A DNA stretch of 64,000 nucleotides from Filomicrobium sp. Its GTDB lineage: Bacteria > Pseudomonadota > Alphaproteobacteria > Rhizobiales > Hyphomicrobiaceae. Shown here one piece after another: positions 35,757 through 44,253 of the stretch (positions are counted from its first letter, which is position 1; the number at the start of each line of letters is the position of its first letter). The translations under genes were made by a program, and so were the position numbers. The stretch is from assembly GCA_029287535.1 (NCBI GenBank), contig JARFQY010000264.1, positions 1-64,000 on the forward strand, read 5' to 3'. The notes under the pieces are model-generated. The model was not told the origin of the DNA. It was given only the letters and a program-made list of their open reading frames with translations, and ran no database searches.

Positions 35757-37382
35757 TTAGTCCTTCGCCATCTCTCGCAGCTTGAATTTCTGGATTTTAC
35801 CGGTCGACGTCTTGGGCACTTCCGAGAAAATGACGTGGCGCGGACACTTGTAATGTGCCAGGTGCTGCCGACAGAAGGTCATGACATCTTCAGCGGTGAG
35901 ATTCTCCCCGGGCTTCAACTCGATAAAGGCGCAGGGCGTTTCACCCCATTTCTCATCGGGCTTGGCAACGACCGCGCAGTAGGCGACCGCCGGGTGCTTA
36001 TAGAGAACATCCTCCACTTCGATTGAGGAGATGTTTTCACCACCGGAAATAATGATGTCCTTGGAGCGATCCTTCAGCTGGATGTATCCGTCCGGGTGTA
36101 GAACGCCAAGGTCACCGGAGTGGAACCAGCCGCCGGCAAACGCATCGTCAGTGGCTTTAGGGTTCTTCAAATAGCCCTTCATGACGTTGTTGCCTCGGAA
36201 CATGACCTCGCCCAGGCTCTCACCGTCGGCAGGAACTTGCGTCATGGTCTGCGGGTCCATCACGGTGAGATCTTCCAATGTGACGTAGCGCACGCCTTGA
36301 CGGATACGCTTGTCGGCAATCGCCTCAGGCGGGAGATCGTCCCAGGCGGGGTTCCATTCGTTGATCACGGCAGGCCCGTAGGTTTCGGTCAGCCCATAAA
36401 GGTGAGTGAGCTTGAATCCAGCCGCGGCCATGGCGTTAAGCACCGACTGGGGTGGGGGTGCGGCAGCGTGATTGAAAGCAACCGTATGGTGGAATTCGCG
36501 GCGTTCTTCAGGCTTGGCGTTGAGCAGAACCGACATCACGATCGGAGCACCGGACAGGTGGGTCACCTTGTGGTCGGCGATAGCGTCATACATTGCCTTG
36601 GCGCGGACCCAGCGCAAGCAGACATGGGTGCCGGCGACAGTTGACAGCGACCAGGGGAAGCACCAGCCGTTGCAGTGGAACATGGGCAGCGTCCACAAAT
36701 AGACCGGGAACCGGTCCATGCCCGTGGCAATGGTGTTGGAATAGCACATGAGACCGGCGCCGCGGTGATGGTAGACAACGCCCTTGGGATTGCCGGTTGT
36801 GCCTGAAGTGTAATTCAGCGAGATGGCATCCCACTCATCATCCGGCATCTTCCAGGCAAATTCCGGATCGCCGCCGGCGACGAGTGCCTCATACTCCGTA
36901 TAGGAAAGCTGTTCGCCATCCTGAGGAAACTCGGGGTCCTGGTAGTCGATGATCAACGGTTTGACCTTGGCCTGAGCCAGCGCGTCCTTCATGACCGCAG
37001 AGAACTCGCGGTCGACGATCAGCACCTTGGTCTCGGCGTGGTCGAGCTGGAACGCGATAATGGGAGCATCGAGACGGGTGTTGATGGAATGCAGTACCGC
37101 GCCCGTCATCGGTACGGCGTAGTGGGCCTCGAGCATCGGTGGCGTGTTGGCGAGCATAACTGAAACGGTGTCGCCTTTGCCGACGTACTTGCCAGCCAAC
37201 GCCGATGCAAGCCGGCGGGCGCGAGTATAAAACTCAGCGTAGGTGTAGCGGGCATTGCCGTGAATGATCGCCGTTTGGTCAGGATAAACCATGGCGGCGC
37301 GCTCCAGAAAGGTCACCGGAGTCAGCGGCTGGTGATTGGCTGGGTTCCTGTCAAGATTCTGTTCGTAGGGATTTGCGGTCAT
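35757..37382 (-). CDS. Acyl-CoA synthetase (AMP-forming, medium/long-chain type)
   Basis: This 541-residue ANL-superfamily ligase has P-loop YTSGTTGNPKGVVYHHRG, GLTETYGPAV (A5), SGDLGVLHPDGYI (A7), KDIIISGGENISS (A8) and a C-terminal TSTGKIQKF with the catalytic Lys. It activates fatty acids to acyl-CoA via acyl-AMP; chain length cannot be determined. It is divergent from prpE with a 660-base gap between. Confidence 0.92.
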   Translation of the reverse strand: MTANPYEQNLDRNPANHQPLTPVTFLERAAMVYPDQTAIIHGNARYTYAEFYTRARRLASALAGKYVGKGDTVSVMLANTPPMLEAHYAVPMTGAVLHSINTRLDAPIIAFQLDHAETKVLIVDREFSAVMKDALAQAKVKPLIIDYQDPEFPQDGEQLSYTEYEALVAGGDPEFAWKMPDDEWDAISLNYTSGTTGNPKGVVYHHRGAGLMCYSNTIATGMDRFPVYLWTLPMFHCNGWCFPWSLSTVAGTHVCLRWVRAKAMYDAIADHKVTHLSGAPIVMSVLLNAKPEERREFHHTVAFNHAAAPPPQSVLNAMAAAGFKLTHLYGLTETYGPAVINEWNPAWDDLPPEAIADKRIRQGVRYVTLEDLTVMDPQTMTQVPADGESLGEVMFRGNNVMKGYLKNPKATDDAFAGGWFHSGDLGVLHPDGYIQLKDRSKDIIISGGENISSIEVEDVLYKHPAVAYCAVVAKPDEKWGETPCAFIELKPGENLTAEDVMTFCRQHLAHYKCPRHVIFSEVPKTSTGKIQKFKLREMAKD

Positions 37383-38043
37383 CGCTCACTGGCCGAGGTT
37401 TGTTTTGATGCAGATTGGTGGGGGACGCTAGCCAAACTCGGCCGCTGGTTCAATCGGATATGTGTTGCAGTGCGACATACGCGGCGATGCGCCTTCACAA
37501 CGGACTCCATTCAAAAACGAGCTTAGCGGTTGCAGGCTGCGTGGTATTGGTTAACCTATATCCATCGAACTGGAGATTGGTTGTGAGTCGGCCCACGGAC
37601 TTGGGAGACGACGCGATGTGCAACTCAAACCGCGAGGGCATCGCCTTTTTCATACTGGCGACGCTCATAGCACTGACACCACTGGTGTTGTTTGTTTAAT
37701 GCCGCTTTGACCGCCAACGGCGGTGCGGACGCCCACTTTCGTATACAGCGCCTTGCGTTCGCCGACGCGCGTCGGCTTGGCGCGTAGCGACACGGCGAAA
37801 CAGCAAAACTCGTCCCGAATACCTCCCGGTCCGGCAATATTGCGAGCCGGCGAACACGATGCTCGGCGGCACCATTTGGTGGTCCTGCGACCATGGTCTG
37901 TAGCGCAAACAGCTGAATGCTGACTAACAACAGCCGGCGATTAGCCCAATTGCGCATGCGCTGCAGTATTGCGCTTCTTGGGTAACAGGAGCACACAGAA
38001 ATCATCACGCAGAACAAGGCCTTTGTATCCGGGAGATGCACTC
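37383..38043. other. 661-base intergenic region between two divergent CoA-ligase genes
   Basis: Apart from a possible 27-codon gene at 37616, no coding is supported. Longer open frames here (for example minus strand 37625-38041) have no protein-like composition. The region must hold the promoters of the acyl-CoA synthetase (-) and prpE (+). No riboswitch or repeat was recognised. Confidence 0.5.
37616..37699 (+). CDS. Candidate 27-residue single-helix membrane peptide
   Basis: ATG 37616 is preceded by GGGAG at 37603-37607 with eight bases of spacing, and the frame closes at TAA after 27 codons. The product starts MCNSNREG and continues as one uninterrupted transmembrane-type helix (IAFFILATLIALTPLVLFV). 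Good ribosome-binding site, hydrophilic cap and clean helix favour a real small protein, but there is no homology evidence. Confidence 0.4.
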   Translation: MCNSNREGIAFFILATLIALTPLVLFV

Positions 38044-39960
38044 ATGTCGCAATCGTCCAGCCGATATCACGAAGTCTATCAGTCATGGCGCAACGATCCG
38101 GAGGCTTTCTGGGGCGAAGCTGCGCGGGATGTGTCTTGGTACAAACTGTGGGATCAGGTGCTCGATCCATACATGGGGCAATATGGGCGGTGGTTTGCGG
38201 GCGCGGAATGCAACACGGCCTACAACTGCCTAGACCGACATGTTGAAGCCGGCCGCGGCGATCAACCGGCGCTGATCTATGACAGCCCGGTTACCGATAC
38301 TGTCAGGACTTACACCTACAGCGAATTGACCGATGAAGTGGCGACACTGGCGGCGGCCCTTGTCGATATCGGTGTCAAGAGGGGCGACAGGGTGGTCCTC
38401 TACATGCCGATGATTCCCGAAGCAGTGATGGGGATGCTGGCGTGCGCACGAATTGGAGCAGTCCACTCGGTCGTGTTCGGCGGTTTCGCGGCGAATGAAC
38501 TGGCGGCCCGCATCGACGATGCAAAGCCTGTCGCTATTCTTTCGGCTTCATGCGGGATCGAAGGCAGCCGGGTTGTGCAGTACAAGCCGTTGCTCGACCA
38601 GGCGATCGAAGTGGCACAAAACAAACCTAAGGCTTGTCTGATCCTGCAGCGCGACCAAGCCGTGGCAAACATGATCCCGGGGCGGGACTATGACTGGGCC
38701 GAGGTCATTGCCGATTTGAAGGGGCGGTCGCGCAAAGCCGATCCCGTTGCCGTTAAAGCCACCGACCCGCTCTACATCCTCTACACCTCGGGGACGACCG
38801 GGCAGCCAAAAGGCGTTGTTCGCGATAACGGCGGACACATGGTTGCGCTGAAGTGGACGATGAAGAATTTCTACGACATCTCGCCGGGCGAAGTCTTTTG
38901 GGCAGCGTCCGATGTCGGATGGGTCGTGGGGCACTCCTACATCTGCTATGCGCCGCTGTTGCATGGTGCGACGACGCTAGTCTACGAGGGCAAACCAGTC
39001 GGAACGCCGGACGCCGGAGCGTTCTGGAGGGTCATCTCGCAGCACAATGTCGTTGCATTGTTCACAGCTCCCACGGCGTTCCGGGCCATCAAGAAGGAGG
39101 ATCCCGAGGGAACGTTCATCGGCAAATATGACCTGTCAAATCTGCGCACGTTGTTCCTTGCAGGTGAGCGAGCTGATCCAGCCACCATTCAGTGGGCAGA
39201 AGCAAAGCTCAAGGTCCCGGTCATTGACCACTGGTGGCAAACGGAAACCGGCTGGGCTATCGCCGGGAACCCTGTTGGTCTGGGCCTGCTCCCCGTGAAG
39301 TATGGTTCGCCGACCGTTGCAATGCCCGGCTACGACTTACGTGTCCTCGATGAAAGCGGCCAGGAAGTTCCAGCGGGCGAGCATGGAACGATTACGATCA
39401 AGCTGCCGTTGCCACCTTCATGCCTGCCGACGCTTTGGGGTGACGATCAACGCTTTAGGGATAGCTATCTGTCCCAGTTCGAAGGGTACTACTCGACCTC
39501 GGACGCAGGCTATGTCGACGAGAACGGCTATGTGTACGTGATGGCGCGGACCGATGACGTGATCAACGTCGCGGGCCACAGATTGTCGACAGGCCAGATG
39601 GAGGAGGTTGTCGCGACGCATCCGGATGTGGCTGAGTGCGCGGTCATCGGGGTTGCTGATCAGCTCAAGGGCCAGCTGCCAGCAGGCTTCCTCGTACTAA
39701 ACTCTGGTGTGAACCGCGACTCCAAGGACATCGAGGCGGAGATCGTCAAACTGGTGCGCGCTGAGATTGGGCCGGTGGCGGCCTTCAAGAACGTGATGGT
39801 AGTGCCGCGACTTCCAAAGACCCGTTCCGGAAAAATTCTGCGTGCGACGATGCGAAAGATTGCAGACGGCGAGGACTGGAAGATGCCGGCTACGATCGAT
39901 GATCCGGCGATCCTCGATGAGATCAAGACGGTTCTCGACGGGCGGCGTGCGGCGGGCTAG
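38044..39960 (+). CDS. prpE: Propionyl-CoA synthetase (acetyl-CoA synthetase family)
   Basis: This is a 638-residue ligase from ATG 38044 with GGGAG upstream. It has the N-terminal YHEVYQSWRNDPEAFW, YTSGTTGQPKGVVRDNGGH P-loop, DVGWVVGHSYICYAPLLHG, DHWWQTETGWAI, and C-terminal KTRSGKILRATMRKIADGE with the acetylatable Lys. The N-terminal pattern favours PrpE over Acs, but acetate may also be used. It overlaps the convergent trcR gene through a shared CTAG. Confidence 0.88.
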   Translation: MSQSSSRYHEVYQSWRNDPEAFWGEAARDVSWYKLWDQVLDPYMGQYGRWFAGAECNTAYNCLDRHVEAGRGDQPALIYDSPVTDTVRTYTYSELTDEVATLAAALVDIGVKRGDRVVLYMPMIPEAVMGMLACARIGAVHSVVFGGFAANELAARIDDAKPVAILSASCGIEGSRVVQYKPLLDQAIEVAQNKPKACLILQRDQAVANMIPGRDYDWAEVIADLKGRSRKADPVAVKATDPLYILYTSGTTGQPKGVVRDNGGHMVALKWTMKNFYDISPGEVFWAASDVGWVVGHSYICYAPLLHGATTLVYEGKPVGTPDAGAFWRVISQHNVVALFTAPTAFRAIKKEDPEGTFIGKYDLSNLRTLFLAGERADPATIQWAEAKLKVPVIDHWWQTETGWAIAGNPVGLGLLPVKYGSPTVAMPGYDLRVLDESGQEVPAGEHGTITIKLPLPPSCLPTLWGDDQRFRDSYLSQFEGYYSTSDAGYVDENGYVYVMARTDDVINVAGHRLSTGQMEEVVATHPDVAECAVIGVADQLKGQLPAGFLVLNSGVNRDSKDIEAEIVKLVRAEIGPVAAFKNVMVVPRLPKTRSGKILRATMRKIADGEDWKMPATIDDPAILDEIKTVLDGRRAAG

Positions 39961-40832
39961 TCCTTCTGCTCGCTGACGGCAGTCTCGGGCTCGGGAGCCT
40001 GGTCGGCTGTGACCGGCTCGGCTTCCTCCGCAGGCTCAATCTCCGCAGGCTCAATGGCCTCGCTCTCCGCGGGTTCGGAGAATGTGACGTCCGGCTGCTC
40101 GTCGTCAGCGGCTTCCTCCGCTCCACTGGACAGCTGCTGCAAGCGCGCGAAGACCTCCGCCTCTTCTTCTGCGTCGGATTGTTCGCGTATGTGCGGTTCC
40201 AAGTCGGGTTGCGGGCCCAGCCCCGGAACGGTCTCGGAAGCCGGCAGTAGCGCGCCGCCGGGACCGGGAATCGGGGCGCCGGCGGGACGTTCGGCATCAG
40301 CCCGCTTGGCGGCTTTCTGCACTTCAGCGTCGAGGTCCAGCTGTTTGCAAAGACCCAGCGTCACAGGGTCCTGAGGAACAAGGTTCGGTGTATTCCAGTG
40401 TGTTCGTTCGCGGATCTGGGTGATGGTCGGCTTGGTCGTGCCGACCAGTCTGATGATCTGGCTGTCCTTCAACTCGGGGTGTTGGCGCAGCAACCACAGG
40501 ACGGCGTTGGGTCGGTCGTGACGGCGCGAAACCGGCGTATAGCGCGGGCGCTTCTTTCTGGTCGCGGTCTGCGGCAAGACAACCTTTTGCTCGGCCATGC
40601 GGAGCTTGTGAGCGGGGTCTTTCTCGCCGCGCTCGATTTCCTCGCGCGTCAGCTGACCCGATGTCACCGGGTCCATGCCTTTGATGCCTTGCGCGACATC
40701 CCCGTCGGCGATGCCCTTAACTTCCAGGGTGTGGAGTCCACACAGTACAGCGATCTGCTCGAATGTGAGGGCCGTGTTATCGACTAGCCATACGGCTGTC
40801 GCCTTGGGCATAAGGGGCTTGCGATCGCTCAT
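39957..40832 (-). CDS. trcR: Cell-cycle transcriptional regulator TrcR (DUF1013)
   Basis: This is a 291-residue protein from ATG 40832. The conserved half (residues 1-160) has PLMPKATAVWLVDNTALTFE, GLHTLEVKGIADGDVAQGIK, and WLLRQHPELKDSQIIRLVGT followed by TKPTITQIRERTHWN, the DUF1013 signature and probable DNA-binding helix. The C-terminal 120 residues are acidic, Pro/Glu/Ala-rich and probably disordered. TrcR is an alphaproteobacterial regulator tied to RNA polymerase and cell-cycle genes. Its stop codon overlaps the prpE stop on the other strand. Confidence 0.92.
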   Translation of the reverse strand: MSDRKPLMPKATAVWLVDNTALTFEQIAVLCGLHTLEVKGIADGDVAQGIKGMDPVTSGQLTREEIERGEKDPAHKLRMAEQKVVLPQTATRKKRPRYTPVSRRHDRPNAVLWLLRQHPELKDSQIIRLVGTTKPTITQIRERTHWNTPNLVPQDPVTLGLCKQLDLDAEVQKAAKRADAERPAGAPIPGPGGALLPASETVPGLGPQPDLEPHIREQSDAEEEAEVFARLQQLSSGAEEAADDEQPDVTFSEPAESEAIEPAEIEPAEEAEPVTADQAPEPETAVSEQKD

Positions 40833-41108
40833 AGGTTCTCTTTTCCGGTCCGCAGGCGGCATTTTCTAAGTGCCGGCAGACCTACAACTCGTTAGTAAGA
40901 CTTCAGGGATTGGGGTTAAATAAGCGCGCCAAGGGGGAGATTGCAAGGTCGCCGTAGGATGAAATGTGGCCAGATGGCCGTAGGGCCAGGATCCCGCTGG
41001 GAGCTGGCGGGATTAGCCATTGGGACTATTGCCCCTGTTGTCCCTGGCTTTTTCCATCATTAGGGTGGCGAACTCAGTGCGCGCCCAAACAACAAACGGG
41101 ACAGACAA

Positions 41109-41570
41109 ATGGTGGGGCCGGGAGAAGCGGAATTGATGCTGGAGACGGGGAAAACCTACTATTTCGAGGATCTCGAGTTGGGCATGGAGGCTTCGGTGTC
41201 GAAGACCGTCACCATGGCCGATATCGAAGCCTATGCCGCCGTTTCAGGCGACTACAACCCCGTGCATATGGACCCCGAGTTCGCCGCCAACACGATCTTC
41301 AAGCAGGTTATTGCCCACGGTTTACTGACCGCCAGTTACATTTCGACCGTGTTCGGAATGAAGATGCCAGGGCCCGGTGCGATCTATGTGTCGCAGTCGC
41401 TGAACTTCAAAGCTCCCGTGAAAATTGGCGATGAAGTGCTGGCGCGCGTGGTCGTTGCCGACTTGATGCCGGCGAAAAACCGGGCGCGATTTGATTGTTT
41501 TTGCACCGTTCGCGGCAAGATCGTTCTCGACGGTGAAGCAAACATGATGGTGCCCAGGCGGCCGGAGTAA
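41109..41570 (+). CDS. MaoC family (R)-specific enoyl-CoA hydratase
   Basis: This is a 153-residue hot-dog-fold protein. The hydratase motif SGDYNPVHMDPEFA carries the catalytic Asp and His (R-hydratase/PhaJ type), followed by HGLLTASYIS and FKAPVKIGDEV. It converts (R)-3-hydroxyacyl-CoA and trans-2-enoyl-CoA. ATG 41136 (MLETGKTYYFEDL), with GGAG at 41121-41124, is an equally plausible start. Confidence 0.88.
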   Translation: MVGPGEAELMLETGKTYYFEDLELGMEASVSKTVTMADIEAYAAVSGDYNPVHMDPEFAANTIFKQVIAHGLLTASYISTVFGMKMPGPGAIYVSQSLNFKAPVKIGDEVLARVVVADLMPAKNRARFDCFCTVRGKIVLDGEANMMVPRRPE

Positions 41571-41682
41571 CCCTCACTTGACGCAAAGTTGCTTGCAAGG
41601 CGGCCACGCACGGCCCTAATAGCTTTGCTCCGGCATCGGGCTCGTCACCATAGGTTCCCAGAACTCACATGCCAGAACTCTC

Positions 41683-42642
41683 ATGATTGTCATCCGCGAT
41701 GGAGAAGATGTTCCGCAAGGCGCGCGCGGTGGAGTCTTCGCGATTGGCAACTTCGACGGCGTGCATCGTGGGCACAAGGCGCTGATTTCCCGAGCCGTGG
41801 CGGAGGCCCGTGAAACAGGGCGGCCGGCTGGTGTAATCGTCTTTGAGCCCCATCCCCGAGAGTTCTTTCATCCCGAGGAACCGCACTTCCGTTTGACCCC
41901 TTTGGCCGAAAAGCTGCGGCTGTTGGAACAGCTGGGTCTCGACCTGGTCGTAGTCCTCGAATTCAACCGAGAATTCGCCAGCCGCACCGCGGCAAGCTTC
42001 ATTAAGGACATCTTGGTCGGCTGGCTCGGGGTGTCGCATGTGGTGATCGGCTACGATTTCTTTTTTGGCCAGAAACGGGCCGGTACCCCTGAGACCATGC
42101 AGCTTGCCGGTCAGGAAGCCGGCTTCGGCACCACCATCGTCGCGCAGCAGGCCGAGGACGGCGAAGTCTTTTCTTCGACCGCCATCCGGCTGCATCTCGC
42201 GCAAGGAGATGTCGCAGGAGCGGCCTTGCAGCTTGGGCATAGGTGGCGGGTTGCCGGTGTCGTGACAAGTGGCCAGCGGCTGGGTCGCGAGTTAGGTTTT
42301 CCGACCGCGAATATTGAGCTTCCTCCCGCGACGGCGTTGATGCACGGCATCTATGCCGTGCGCGTCCTTTCCGGCGGAAACTGGTACGGCGGCGCGGCGT
42401 ATCTTGGCGGACGGCCAAGCGTTGATGCCGGACCTGTGCGGCTCGAAGTCTTTATTCTAGATTTTGACGGTGACCTTTACGAGAAGGACATCGCGATCGA
42501 ATTCGTCGCATTCGTGCGTGGGGACCGGCGGTTTGACAGTCTGGAGGCGCTCAAGGAGCAAATAGCGCTTGATGTCGAAAGAGTCCGGGAAATGTTGAGG
42601 GATGCCGGGGATTCTTCGTCAGACTGCGTCTCTTCGTCCTGA
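41683..42642 (+). CDS. ribF: Bifunctional riboflavin kinase/FAD synthetase
   Basis: This 319-residue enzyme has an N-terminal FMN adenylyltransferase domain with GNFDGVHRGHKALI (nucleotidyl-transfer HxGH) and VIGYDFFFGQKRAGT, then the riboflavin kinase domain with GRELGFPTANIELP and GGAAYLGGRPSV. It makes FMN and FAD. In this lineage it commonly lies upstream of ileS; here a Kef-type antiporter gene is inserted between. Confidence 0.95.
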   Translation: MIVIRDGEDVPQGARGGVFAIGNFDGVHRGHKALISRAVAEARETGRPAGVIVFEPHPREFFHPEEPHFRLTPLAEKLRLLEQLGLDLVVVLEFNREFASRTAASFIKDILVGWLGVSHVVIGYDFFFGQKRAGTPETMQLAGQEAGFGTTIVAQQAEDGEVFSSTAIRLHLAQGDVAGAALQLGHRWRVAGVVTSGQRLGRELGFPTANIELPPATALMHGIYAVRVLSGGNWYGGAAYLGGRPSVDAGPVRLEVFILDFDGDLYEKDIAIEFVAFVRGDRRFDSLEALKEQIALDVERVREMLRDAGDSSSDCVSSS

Positions 42643-42839
42643 GAACAAATTTTCTTGGTTGGTTTAGAGACGTTATGCACCGCAGTTCCGGGCAGCGGCG
42701 GTGAAGCGCATCGCCGATGCTGAGCCTGGCTGCTAGACTGACGTGATGAGGGAGTGTCAACGGACTTGGTAGATCAAGCGTTGTTGGGGGTCTGACTTCA
42801 CCTGCGCGAGGTGGATGTGAGAATGGCGTAAGGGGCACA

Positions 42840-44129
42840 ATGGAAGAACAGCTGCCGTTTCTCCTACTCATTGCAATCGTTACGCTGGCGGCGGTGATCT
42901 CCGGTCTCATCATGGTGTGGCTGCGACAGCCGCCGATGGTCGGCTACATCCTGGCCGGGCTGGTCTTGGGACCTGCTGGCGTGGGGTTTATGCCGCGCGT
43001 AGACGCGGTGCCGCTGATCGCAGAGTTCGGGGTGCTGTTTTTATTGTTCGTGATCGGCATGGAGATCAGTCTCAAGGCCTTTATCGCGAACATTCGACCG
43101 GCGGTGCTGACGGTCGTGGGGCAGTTGGTCGTCGCACTCCTGGCGATGATGCTGTTTGGCGCATTCTTGGATTGGCGCTTCGAGCAGGTGGTGCTGCTGG
43201 CGTTCGTCGTGACCATGTCGTCAACGGCAGTTGCATTGAAACTCCTTGACGATATCGGCGAGTTGCGCAGCGACCTTGGCCGGATCGTCGTGGCGGTGAT
43301 GATCGCGCAAGACATCGCCGTCGTGCCGATGCTGATTATTGCCAACGCTTTCCAAGCCGGTGGGACCGTCGAACCTGGAACCTTTGCTACGGTCGTGCTG
43401 GCGATCGGGCTGTTGATGGCGTTTATCGCCTTTGTCGGGCCGCGCGGGAAACTGCAGTTCCCCGGACAGGACCGGATCCTCGGCCGGGTGGAGATGGTGA
43501 CTTTGGTGGCGCTCCTGGTTTGCTCGACCATGGCCGTCATCACCGGAGTTGCGGGGATGTCGCCGGCCTACGGGGCATTCCTAGCCGGGCTGATCATCGG
43601 CAAGACAACGCTGAGGTCGCAGGCGATCCATGCGATGGAACCGATCCAGGGCGTGTTGATGGTCTTGTTCTTCGTGGCGATCGGTCTGCTTCTCGATGTC
43701 AATTTTATTCTCGAAAACCTCGCGTTGGTGACTGCCTTCGTTCTGTGCACCTTGATCCTCAAGTCGATCGCGAATATTGCGATCCTGTATTCCGTCGGGA
43801 TGCCATGGAACACGGCCTATCAGGCAGGTCTCATCATGGGCCAAATTGGTGAGTTTTCATTTGTGCTGGCGGCCATTGGGCTTGCCAATGCCGTGCTTGA
43901 CCCGGTCGGCTACAAGCTTGCGATTTCGGTGATTGTTCTGTCGTTGCTGTTCAGTCCGATTTGGACACGGGCGGTGAAACAGGCACACGTTGCGACGCAG
44001 CAGCGCATTGGCAGCTTGAAGGTTGCGTTTTTCTCGCAGGCCGGGCCGGACAACGAAAACGCCCCTAAGGGTCGCAACAGGGCGCCTCTTGGTGGTCCGC
44101 AGGTCGAAAAAGAGCGCGAAAAGACCTGA
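42840..44129 (+). CDS. Kef-type cation/proton antiporter (CPA2 family)
   Basis: This 429-residue membrane protein has about twelve hydrophobic helices. It shows QPPMVGYILAGLVLGPAG, FLLFVIGMEISLK and a conserved helix with SSTAVALKLL, typical of KefB/KefC-like CPA2 transporters. It ends in a short polar tail and lacks the C-terminal TrkA-N (RCK) domain of Kef channels. It probably exchanges K+ or Na+ for protons. It lies between ribF and ileS on the same strand. Confidence 0.88.
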   Translation: MEEQLPFLLLIAIVTLAAVISGLIMVWLRQPPMVGYILAGLVLGPAGVGFMPRVDAVPLIAEFGVLFLLFVIGMEISLKAFIANIRPAVLTVVGQLVVALLAMMLFGAFLDWRFEQVVLLAFVVTMSSTAVALKLLDDIGELRSDLGRIVVAVMIAQDIAVVPMLIIANAFQAGGTVEPGTFATVVLAIGLLMAFIAFVGPRGKLQFPGQDRILGRVEMVTLVALLVCSTMAVITGVAGMSPAYGAFLAGLIIGKTTLRSQAIHAMEPIQGVLMVLFFVAIGLLLDVNFILENLALVTAFVLCTLILKSIANIAILYSVGMPWNTAYQAGLIMGQIGEFSFVLAAIGLANAVLDPVGYKLAISVIVLSLLFSPIWTRAVKQAHVATQQRIGSLKVAFFSQAGPDNENAPKGRNRAPLGGPQVEKEREKT

Positions 44130-44253
44130 GGCCAATCGCTCGGTGATGGCGATTCAAGGCGTATGTGGCGACGCTTCTGGTGGCTTCAGGGGCCCGGCGT
44201 GCTAGAACGCCCGCCAAACCGCATTCAAGAACTCCAAACGGGCTGAAAGATCG

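Noticed and set aside
37625-38041. 138-codon minus-strand frame upstream of prpE
   Set aside because: Its composition (Cys, Arg and Ser scattered) is not protein-like, there is no start context, and it covers the prpE promoter region.
41571-41682. FMN riboswitch upstream of ribF
   Set aside because: The 112-base gap shows none of the conserved RFN-element sequence blocks and is short for the motif.
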